A stretch of 64,000 nucleotides of DNA, taken from the NCBI RefSeq assembly GCF_000382325.1, contig NZ_KB908057.1, positions 114,183 through 178,182 of the forward strand, given 5' to 3'. The notes below the pieces were generated by a model that saw only the letters and a program-made list of their open reading frames with translations, did no database searches and was not told the origin of the DNA. Source of the DNA: Woodsholea maritima DSM 17123. Lineage in GTDB: Bacteria > Pseudomonadota > Alphaproteobacteria > Caulobacterales > Maricaulaceae. Below, one piece after another: positions 1 to 6,637 of the stretch. Position 1 is the first letter of the stretch; the number at the start of each line of letters is the position of its first letter. Position numbers and translations under genes: made by a program.

Positions 1-780
1 ATCGCTCCGCCCAGTATTGCCATGCCGGAGGATTTGGCGGCGATGCCGGTGGCTGCGCAATGGTTGAAAACCCAACATAGGGCCGGCTCGATCATCGCTT
101 CGGTGTGCGCGGGGGCTTTTGTTTTGGGTGAAAGCGGTTTGATCAATGGGCGCAAGGTTACAACCCATTGGGCTTTTGCCGATCAGCTTGCACAGCGATT
201 TCCGAAGGTGGATGTGGCCTGCGAATATATGATCGTGGATGATGGCGACATTATTACTGCGGGGGCAATTTTGGCCTGGACTGACTTGGGTCTAACTTTA
301 GTTCAGCGTTTAATGGGGCGTGAAGCCATGCTCGCCACGGCCCGTTTTTTATTGACGGAGCCGCCTCGCCAGCGCCAAGCCCCGTTTAGAGAGTTTCTGG
401 CCCGTTTTGATCATGGCGATAGCGTTATTTTGTCTGTGCAGCATCACCTGCATGCCAAATCTGAGCAAACTCAAAATATTGAAGACTTGGCGGCCATGGC
501 CGGGATGGGCGCGCGTACCTTCATGCGCCGCTTTGCCAAGGCCACGGGGCAGCGCCCAACCGAATATCTTCAGCATGTGCGGATCGCGAAAGCCCGCGAA
601 AGCCTGGAACAGACCCGCCTTCCCATTGAACACTTGGCCTATCAGGTCGGCTATCATGATCCGTCTGCGTTTCGCAAAATTTTCCATAAACTTGTCGGTA
701 TGCGGCCCTCAGAATATCGCAAACGCTTTGGAACCCAAGCCCGTCAGGATGCGCTAACTGGGGATGAAGCATCGCTCTGA
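1..780 (+). CDS. GlxA-type AraC-family transcriptional regulator (5' truncated by window)
   Basis: Partial gene: the frame is open from base 1 and the first in-window Met is at 22, but the true start lies upstream. The visible part holds the end of a DJ-1/PfpI (class I amidotransferase-like) domain, with the SVCAGAFVLGESGL nucleophile-elbow segment and a THWAFADQL stretch. A C-terminal AraC helix-turn-helix domain follows (SVQHHLHAKSEQTQNIEDLAAMAG..., then YQVGYHDPSAFRKIFHKLVG). This two-domain layout is that of the GlxA family, cytoplasmic DNA-binding regulators often tied to catabolism of quaternary amines, arginine or aldehydes. The effector and targets cannot be read here, because the upstream neighbour is outside the window. 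Family assignment is firm; specific function is unknown. Confidence 0.9.
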   Translation: MAPPSIAMPEDLAAMPVAAQWLKTQHRAGSIIASVCAGAFVLGESGLINGRKVTTHWAFADQLAQRFPKVDVACEYMIVDDGDIITAGAILAWTDLGLTLVQRLMGREAMLATARFLLTEPPRQRQAPFREFLARFDHGDSVILSVQHHLHAKSEQTQNIEDLAAMAGMGARTFMRRFAKATGQRPTEYLQHVRIAKARESLEQTRLPIEHLAYQVGYHDPSAFRKIFHKLVGMRPSEYRKRFGTQARQDALTGDEASL

Positions 781-842
781 CAACACCGGCCTTTGTCAGT
801 GTAAGGGAGTGTATTTTAGCGCCCCGCCCATGCCAGGCTTGC

Positions 843-870
843 TTGACTGGGGATGAGTTTTAGCTAATTT
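843..870 (+). promoter_or_regulatory. possible sigma70-type promoter for tRNA-Ser
   Basis: TTGACT at 843-848 and TAATTT at 865-870 are separated by 16 bases and end 12 bases before the tRNA. The -35 hexamer is close to consensus and the -10 is weak (three of six matches). Position is the main support. Confidence 0.35.
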
Positions 871-882
871 GCGGCCCCTTAT

Positions 883-972
883 GGTGAGGTGGCCGAGTGG
901 TTGAAGGCGCACGCCTGGAACGCGTGTATACGGGAAACCGTATCGAGGGTTCGAATCCCTCTCTCACCGCCA
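883..972 (+). tRNA. tRNA-Ser (anticodon GGA)
   Basis: The cloverleaf can be drawn directly. The acceptor stem GGTGAGG (883-889) pairs with TCTCACC (962-968), followed by discriminator G and an encoded CCA (970-972). The anticodon stem CACGC/GCGTG encloses the loop CTGGAAC with anticodon GGA, which reads UCC and UCU. A long variable arm (TACGGGAAACCGTA) marks a class II tRNA, and the T-arm has GGTTCGAATCC. The long variable arm plus GGA identify serine. Confidence 0.97.
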
Positions 973-1174
973 TTCTCCAAAAACGTATGAATAAAGCTTG
1001 TTGTGAGCTGGACATGACAAGTTTCCTGTGCGTGCGCAATAGGTTGCAGTTAAAGTCTATAGATTTTAAAACTGATGATGCTCGTTAGGGCTCAGTGAAG
1101 TTTGTCGCGATCTTTCAAGACGCGTGAGCCAGCGTATGCCAATAGCTGACGTCTTCAATTTTTTGGAATAGATC

Positions 1175-1570
1175 ATGATTTTGCGATACGCGATTCTTTA
1201 TGTCGATGACGTTGCCGCTACGCTCGATTTTTATGAGCGTGCGTTTGGTTTGACGCTGGCCTTCATGCATGAGGGTGGAGATTATGGTGAGATGTCCACC
1301 GGAGAGACCAAACTGGCCTTTTCTTCAATTGCGCTGATGAAGCGGCTGGGTAAAACGCCGGGTAAACCCAGTTTAAAGGCCCCAACCTTTGAGATTGCCT
1401 TTGAAAGCGATAACGTTCGTGCCAGCTATGATCGTGCCATAGCGGCTGGGGCAAAGCCGATCCAAGAGCCCCGCGATGAAGCCTGGGGACAGACGACATC
1501 TTATGTTAGCGACCCCAATGGGTATTGGGTTGAGATCTGCTCATCCGTCCAGTTGCCAAGTCCGGGTTGA
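1175..1570 (+). CDS. VOC-superfamily (glyoxalase/bleomycin-resistance-like) protein
   Basis: A 131-residue cytoplasmic protein with the two-module vicinal-oxygen-chelate fold. It opens with RYAILYVDDVAATLDFYERAFG, typical of the first beta-alpha-beta unit, and closes with the conserved SYVSDPNGYWVEICS strand, whose Glu is a usual metal ligand. VOC proteins bind a divalent metal and act as glyoxalases, dioxygenases or drug-binding proteins; the substrate cannot be deduced here. A GGAA-type ribosome site lies just upstream of the ATG. The last 70 bases overlap the 3' end of the convergent AraC-type gene at 1501-2184, so the two messages are antisense to each other there. Confidence 0.85.
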   Translation: MILRYAILYVDDVAATLDFYERAFGLTLAFMHEGGDYGEMSTGETKLAFSSIALMKRLGKTPGKPSLKAPTFEIAFESDNVRASYDRAIAAGAKPIQEPRDEAWGQTTSYVSDPNGYWVEICSSVQLPSPG

Positions 1571-2184
1571 CCCAGAATGTCGAGAATGACCGGAGTCTTG
1601 CGTAGGGGGGCAGGGCTGATTGCGAACCAGCGTTTGAGCTCGCGTGTCATATGCGCTTGATCGCTGAAACCACATGAGCCCGCGATTTCGATGAGAGGCT
1701 CAGGTCCGCTCAGCATTGCGACAGCGCGCCGCGCGCGCGCCAGAAGGCGCCAGAAATCAGGCCCTGGTAAGCCCTTGGCTTGGAACTGGCGCTGTAAGGT
1801 GCGAGTTGAGACGCCTGCCGCGCGCGCGACGCATTTCGGTGTTGCCCCAGGCGCACACAGGGCCGCAATGACGCTGTTAAGCTCATCTGAATGCCCAAAG
1901 GCACCGCCCAGAATGGCCCCCGCCTGAGTGGGGTCTAGGGCGATGGCTTCAAGTACATCGCGACAAGGCAGTATGCCGGGCCTAAGCCGAAAACCTGTAA
2001 TTGCACAATTTGGTGCCGTTGTGACTGTACGAGGTTGGAAATCAAAATCACTTAAAAAGATCTCGGCGGCTGAATTCGGCTTGGAAAGAACAAGTACATC
2101 ACGGCACCCATCAGGAAGAACTGTGTGGCGTTCACCGTCTTGGCTATAATGATGCCATTTATGAAATACTCGATTGATCGTCAT
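1501..2184 (-). CDS. AraC-family transcriptional regulator with DUF6597-like sensor domain
   Basis: A 227-residue protein from ATG 2184; a GTG at 2199 would add five residues, but AAGGTGAG sits better spaced for the ATG. The N-terminal half resembles the DUF6597 ligand-binding region (HTVLPDGCRDVLVLSKP). The C-terminal half is an AraC double helix-turn-helix (VARAAGVSTRTLQRQFQAKG and IAGSCGFSDQAHMTRELKRW). Such regulators commonly sit beside VOC-fold genes. Here the pair is convergent with overlapping 3' ends rather than divergent, so control of the neighbour is not obvious. Family is clear; inducer is unknown. Confidence 0.87.
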   Translation of the reverse strand: MTINRVFHKWHHYSQDGERHTVLPDGCRDVLVLSKPNSAAEIFLSDFDFQPRTVTTAPNCAITGFRLRPGILPCRDVLEAIALDPTQAGAILGGAFGHSDELNSVIAALCAPGATPKCVARAAGVSTRTLQRQFQAKGLPGPDFWRLLARARRAVAMLSGPEPLIEIAGSCGFSDQAHMTRELKRWFAISPAPLRKTPVILDILGQPGLGNWTDEQISTQYPLGSLT

Positions 2185-2753
2185 CTTGCGGGGTCTCACC
2201 TTGGTTGAGATGAGTTGTTGAGAAGAATGAGTGTAGCTAGATTTTCTTTATACGTACACTAAGAGGTTGCTTGTTGACTAAGCCAATCGCGAAAACGTGC
2301 CTGTATTGAACCGTCTTTTACGAATTGACTGGATAACAGAACATAGGCGCTACCATCTTGCCGCTGCATAGCGGGCGCAAAAAAAGATCACGCGCTGAGG
2401 CCTCTTCCTTAGGCCCTCTAAAAATCACGTTCAAAGCCGGCCTGTCCTTCTTTATGATAAAAACTGTGCTTGATGAAGAGGCGTGCCCTGCCTCAAGCTC
2501 CCCCGGCATAATCGGGGTGAAACGTGTTGCCGTACCCTTACCTGCATCATCACAATTTATGTGCGTTCGTTCTTTTGGGGTTGATAATGGATCTGCCTGT
2601 GCATGCGAAGCGCCCAATTGCCGAGGTTGGATCACGGGGCGCAATGAAGGGGTTAATACGCAGGGCAAGGCCTTTCTCGCTGAGAAAGAGCGTACCTTGT
2701 TGGCCTTAACGGCGACAGTTCATCACGCGGGTATTTTGGGTTAGCCGATAAAA
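2185..2753. other. gene-poor interval with overlapping weak reading frames and small hairpins
   Basis: No recognised gene. Open frames exist on both strands (a TTG-started frame at 2358-2744 on plus, another at 2318-2668 on minus). Neither has a good ribosome site, a recognisable domain, or codon use clearly like the neighbours. Small hairpins are present: CCCCG/CGGGG at 2501-2517 and CTTTCTC-GCT-GAGAAAG at 2682-2698. I searched by eye for tmRNA, RNase P RNA and 4.5S RNA signatures and found none. It may be a gene remnant, a structured RNA or promoter DNA for the AraC-type gene. Confidence 0.4.
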
Positions 2754-2781
2754 AAAGAGGTGCGCGCGGGCACACCTCTTT
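2754..2781 (-). terminator. intrinsic terminator after the GDPD gene
   Basis: The inverted repeat AAAGAGGTG/CACCTCTTT (2754-2762 with 2773-2781) is followed on the minus strand by a run of seven T. It lies 53 bases beyond the stop of the leftward phosphodiesterase gene and ends that operon. Confidence 0.8.
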
Positions 2782-2833
2782 CTTCACATCCTTGGACCTA
2801 TGAACCCTAGGGCATACATAGGCCCTTGGATTG

Positions 2834-3766
2834 TTAGGGTTGGCGGGTGTCGGCGCGGCGCTCTAAATAATCGCGCAGGCGTTCAGGCTGATCGGTTTGG
2901 ATCATCGTGGCCCCCATATCGACCATTTCGCCCCAGTTTTTATCCGGATCGCTCAAGGCGTATTGATCCAGGCGCCCAGCGGATTTGTGCGGCGAACCAT
3001 TGAGGGTCGAGACCCAGATCCGCGCGCCCAATCGCGTGAGATCGTCTGTGCCTTCGGTAAAGAATGTATCGTCGGAAAATTTAATCTCAACCGCGATGGG
3101 GTGATAAGGCGCGAGGGTTTGTGCCAGATCGCTTAACGCCCCAGCCCCTTGGGTGAATTTCGGCATGAAGAACGCCGATTGGAAGACGTCGGCTTGCATA
3201 TAGCGTTCCGCGTTCTCTAAAGTTACTTCTTCTTTCAAGATCACATGATCGCTCAGGCCCAGGGCCTCCAGCTCGCTGAACACCTGCTCATAGGCATCCA
3301 GCTTGGCATCGACATTAACAAGGATCGCGCCGCGTGCAGCCTCCATCACTTCGCTAAATGTCGGAATGATTTGATCGCTTAACGGCGCGTTTGGACCGCC
3401 TTGGCCCATTTTCAAGCGGAGCTGGCGCACATCGTCAAACATCCAGTCTGAAATATCCCCGCTGGCCGTGGTTGTTCGATCGAGCGTGTTGTCATGGAGC
3501 GCCACCAGAACGCCATCCTTGGTGCGGCGAATGTCAATTTCGACCACCGGAATGCCGAGGGTGATACAATCTTCAATGGCTTGGATCGAGTTTTCCGGCG
3601 CATTTTGCCAGCACGCCCGGTGGGCCACGACCATCACACCGCTTGTGTGTTCCATCATCTGGGCGCGTAGCGCTTCGATAGAGCCGTCTTGGGCATGAAT
3701 AGGACTAAAGGCGCTGAGGCCAAGGGCTAGGCTGAACCCCAGGGCGGTGAGACGGCGCGTCATCAT
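2834..3766 (-). CDS. secreted glycerophosphodiester phosphodiesterase family protein
   Basis: A 310-residue protein with a signal peptide (about 1-25, ending SPIHAQ) and then a GDPD TIM barrel. Catalytic features are visible: VVAHRACWQNAPENS (His49, Arg50, Glu59), VVEIDIRRTKDG (Glu77, Asp79) and VALHDNTLDRTT (His91). Family members cleave glycerophosphodiesters into glycerol 3-phosphate and an alcohol, and export points to the periplasm or outside. The family's usual HRG is HRA here. It is the last gene of the leftward receptor operon, 69 bases after the TonB receptor stop with a hairpin between. It likely frees phosphate, glycerol phosphate or an alcohol from the ligand handled by those receptors; that coupling is inference. 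Confidence 0.9.
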   Translation of the reverse strand: MMTRRLTALGFSLALGLSAFSPIHAQDGSIEALRAQMMEHTSGVMVVAHRACWQNAPENSIQAIEDCITLGIPVVEIDIRRTKDGVLVALHDNTLDRTTTASGDISDWMFDDVRQLRLKMGQGGPNAPLSDQIIPTFSEVMEAARGAILVNVDAKLDAYEQVFSELEALGLSDHVILKEEVTLENAERYMQADVFQSAFFMPKFTQGAGALSDLAQTLAPYHPIAVEIKFSDDTFFTEGTDDLTRLGARIWVSTLNGSPHKSAGRLDQYALSDPDKNWGEMVDMGATMIQTDQPERLRDYLERRADTRQP

Positions 3767-3799
3767 CTGAGAACTCCGGTTATTGTCAGCATAAAGGCA

Positions 3800-3826
3800 A
3801 CGAGCCCGACCATTGGTCGGGCTCGT
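3800..3826 (-). terminator. intercistronic hairpin between TonB receptor and GDPD gene
   Basis: CGAGCCCGACC (3801-3811) pairs with GGTCGGGCTCG (3815-3825), a perfect 11-bp stem with a 3-base loop, plus an outer A-T pair. On the minus strand the following bases are only moderately T-rich, so it may be a partial terminator or a stabiliser of the receptor mRNA 3' end. Confidence 0.6.
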
Positions 3827-3835
3827 GCGTGAGGT

Positions 3836-6493
3836 TTAGAAGCTGGCGCGAACACCGAAGAGGTATTGTGCACCGGTTTTGACGTATTTCTCGAACCGAT
3901 CCGGGCTACCCGCATAGGTGTTTTCTTCCTGGTCGAGCACATTAATGCCTTCCACAAAGGCGCTGACATTCTCCAGAACGTCGTAACGTACGGAGAAGTC
4001 GAGGAAGCCAGCGGCTTCGCGATAGCGGGTCAGACCATTGCGGCCGAACGGGCTCATCACGAAGTCATCGCGCCAGTTATAAGCGAGGCGTGCTGAGAAG
4101 GCGTCTTTTTCATAATAGCCCACCAGGTTGAAGGCATGCTCAGACAGGCCTGGCAAGGTGGTGGTCACAACCGTATCGCCGCTGCCGAAGGTCGCGGTGG
4201 AATCGGTATAGGTGTAGTTCGCCAACACGCCCAAGCCATCGAAGGGGGCAGGCAAGAAGGTGAAGGGCTGCTGGTAAGACACTTCGAGACCCGTGATCGA
4301 GGCCCCTTCGCCATTCACAGGGCTGTTGAATTCATAAAGCCCAGATTGGTCGCCGGTTTGGCCAGGAATGTATTGACCGGGATCGAAGAATTTCGAGTAG
4401 GTGTTCGAGGTGATCAAAGATTCCAGATCTTTATAGAACAAGGTCACACCGAAGGCGGCATCGTCTTGGAAATACCATTCAAACGCGACATCGAGATTGT
4501 TAGAGCGGAAAGGCTCAAGATCTGGATTGCCTGATTTTACCGAACGGTTGTTGATCGAGACACTGGTCCCTGGGTTCAACGCGCTCAGGCTTGGGCGGGT
4601 CAAAGACCGGCTCATCGCCAAACGCACAACCATATCCTCATGCACATCCAGGGCGAAATTGGCCGAAGGCAGCACATCGGTGTAATCGCTTTCAAAGCGA
4701 GCCGGGGTTTTGCCATTGACATAGCCATCGGTGGTCAGATCGGTACGCACCACGCGCACGCCAACATCAGAGCGCAGCGGCAGGCCGAAAGCGTCGGTGT
4801 TGACATTGGCCTGAACATAAGCGCCCAAAGTCTTCTCATTGATCACTGAAGAGCTGCCCAGGCTTTGCGCCGGAGTGACATCGCGGTAGTTCAACAGCTT
4901 ATTGGCCGCTTCGAAGTCAGCAACGACCCAATTGCGCAGGAAGTTATCAGGCGCATCTGAGGCAAAATCGCTAACGCCATGCGGGCGGGCATATTGCGAA
5001 ATGTCATAGGCGGCGGTGGACACGTTTTGTGAGAAACGCTTCACATCTTTCTGATATTCTTCGAAGGATACACCAAATTGAATGCTGTCATCGCCGAAGA
5101 AGCGCTCAACATCAAAACGGGTGCTGAACACATCGTCTTGGATGTTGGACGGGCGCAGGCGAATATCGCCGCCATTGTAATTATTGATAATACCTAGATC
5201 GACGCCAGGGGTCACAATCGGATAATCGTGATTACCACGAATGTCGAAGGTGGCTTGGACCGGATCGGTGACCAGCTGAACCGTGGTTTCTTCTGCGACA
5301 TTGAACTCAGCGCTTTCCACGCCGATCATGCCTTTAAGGGTCCAGTTTTCGCTTTCCCACGCACCGCTCAACACATATTGCTGCATGGTGGTTTCGCGCT
5401 CGATGATGCGGTTTTCAGAACGCAAAGTCGCGTTGCTGACGTCCAGATAAACGGCCGTGTCGCCATCATCATCCAAGATCATCTCATTGATGGTGATCGC
5501 AGGACGGCCACCGCCGGGTGTTGAGCGGAATTGGATGTCTTGGTTATAGCGCAGCGCATCATATTTGGTGTTCGCATACAGAACATCAAAATTGAAGCTC
5601 AATTGAGCGGTTGGGGCCCATTGTGCCGCCGCGGTGATGCCCAAGCGATCGGTATCGGCCAAGGTCAGATCGGTACGCGGCAGGCGAGGAATGTAGATGC
5701 CTTCGAGCTGTTCACGGGTCTGGGTGATGTTGGAATTGGCAAGATCAGGCTCGATCGTGTCGCCTGCCAAATGCTCGTAACCCACGCTGGATGTGCCATC
5801 AATACGCGCAGAGCGCTGTTGGAAGGCGGCAGAGACCAGAAGGCCAAAGGTTTTGGCTTCATTGGTCCAGCTGACCATACCGGCCAGGCGCGGTTGAACT
5901 TTGTCTGGCAGGTCTTGATAAAAACCGCTGACAGAGCCCTGCATGGTGAAGCCGTCATAATCAAATGGACGCGCGGTTTGCAGGTTCACATTGCCCGCAA
6001 TACCGCCTTCGATAATGCTGGCAGACGGGGTCTTTACGACGTCGACGCGGTTGAAGTGTTCAGACGCGAAAATGTCGAAGTCAAATTCGCGCCCCGACGT
6101 GGTGAAGTCGTCCTGACCGGTAGAGGCATTGGCGATGGTCATGCCATTGAGGGTCACACGGGTAAATTCTGGCCCAAGACCGCGCAGGGTGATCTGCTGG
6201 CCTTCACCATTGGCGCGCGTGATCGCAACGCCAGGCAGGCGCTGAAGCGATTCTGCGATATTGGTGTCTGGGAATTGGCCGATATCTTCAGCCACGATGG
6301 ATTCGCGTACACCCGTGGCATCGCGCTTCAGGTCCAGAGCCTGGCTCAAGCTACCGCGAATGCCGGTAATGACAATGACGTCCTGCGATGATTGAGTATG
6401 GGTCTGTTCTTGCGCGAAAGCTGCACCAGAGAGCGCGGCCGCGCCGAGCATAACCGCCGAAGCGGTCCGGAAAAGACAAGATTTAGTCCGCAT
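3836..6493 (-). CDS. TonB-dependent receptor, Xanthomonas-Caulobacter type
   Basis: An 885-residue outer-membrane receptor. The start at 6493 is chosen because it begins a clean signal peptide (1-27, ending GAAFA) preceded by GGGGGA; an upstream in-frame Met at 6628 would bury it. A TonB-box-like segment (DVIVITGIRG, about 39-47) is followed by the plug, with AEDIGQFPDTNIAESLQRLPG and ITLRGLGPEFTRVTLNGM. These are hallmarks of the TonB-Xanth-Caul family of large receptors for complex organic ligands. The barrel ends in a terminal Phe (VRASF), as expected for BAM insertion. It lacks the N-terminal STN signalling domain that its upstream neighbour has. It lies between that receptor and the GDPD gene. 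Its ligand is unknown. Confidence 0.93.
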   Translation of the reverse strand: MRTKSCLFRTASAVMLGAAALSGAAFAQEQTHTQSSQDVIVITGIRGSLSQALDLKRDATGVRESIVAEDIGQFPDTNIAESLQRLPGVAITRANGEGQQITLRGLGPEFTRVTLNGMTIANASTGQDDFTTSGREFDFDIFASEHFNRVDVVKTPSASIIEGGIAGNVNLQTARPFDYDGFTMQGSVSGFYQDLPDKVQPRLAGMVSWTNEAKTFGLLVSAAFQQRSARIDGTSSVGYEHLAGDTIEPDLANSNITQTREQLEGIYIPRLPRTDLTLADTDRLGITAAAQWAPTAQLSFNFDVLYANTKYDALRYNQDIQFRSTPGGGRPAITINEMILDDDGDTAVYLDVSNATLRSENRIIERETTMQQYVLSGAWESENWTLKGMIGVESAEFNVAEETTVQLVTDPVQATFDIRGNHDYPIVTPGVDLGIINNYNGGDIRLRPSNIQDDVFSTRFDVERFFGDDSIQFGVSFEEYQKDVKRFSQNVSTAAYDISQYARPHGVSDFASDAPDNFLRNWVVADFEAANKLLNYRDVTPAQSLGSSSVINEKTLGAYVQANVNTDAFGLPLRSDVGVRVVRTDLTTDGYVNGKTPARFESDYTDVLPSANFALDVHEDMVVRLAMSRSLTRPSLSALNPGTSVSINNRSVKSGNPDLEPFRSNNLDVAFEWYFQDDAAFGVTLFYKDLESLITSNTYSKFFDPGQYIPGQTGDQSGLYEFNSPVNGEGASITGLEVSYQQPFTFLPAPFDGLGVLANYTYTDSTATFGSGDTVVTTTLPGLSEHAFNLVGYYEKDAFSARLAYNWRDDFVMSPFGRNGLTRYREAAGFLDFSVRYDVLENVSAFVEGINVLDQEENTYAGSPDRFEKYVKTGAQYLFGVRASF

Positions 6494-6519
6494 AATATCC
6501 CCCGGGGAAAACCCCATTA

Positions 6520-6548
6520 CGATGTGAGGCTGAAGTGCGCTCACATCG
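6520..6548. promoter_or_regulatory. palindrome upstream of the TonB receptor (operator or 5'-UTR hairpin)
   Basis: CGATGTGAG (6520-6528) and CTCACATCG (6540-6548) form a perfect 9-bp inverted repeat with an 11-base spacer. It ends 27 bases upstream of the receptor start codon on the minus strand. The arms and spacer suit either a dimeric repressor site or a leader stem-loop. A second short hairpin (GGGGCA/TGCCCC, 6559-6577) lies just beyond. The 144-base gap implies that the receptor has its own control, separate from the STN receptor upstream. Confidence 0.45.
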
Positions 6549-6637
6549 GGGACAACGCGGGGCATTTTTCCTGCCCCCCCTTTATATTTATGACAATTCT
6601 GTTGCGCCCTTAGGAAGTTGAGCGGCATACGGAGGGT

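Noticed and set aside
897..1088. Open frame overlapping tRNA-Ser
   Set aside because: It runs through a complete tRNA gene and has no ribosome site or domain; it is a chance frame.
2318..2744. Overlapping hypothetical proteins on both strands
   Set aside because: No recognisable domain, poor starts, and both strands equally open; not strong enough to list as coding sequences. tmRNA, RNase P RNA and 4.5S RNA were considered and their signature motifs are absent.
5531..6391. Long plus-strand open frame opposite the TonB receptor
   Set aside because: The minus-strand receptor has clear plug motifs throughout; the opposite frame has no domain or ribosome site and reflects codon bias.
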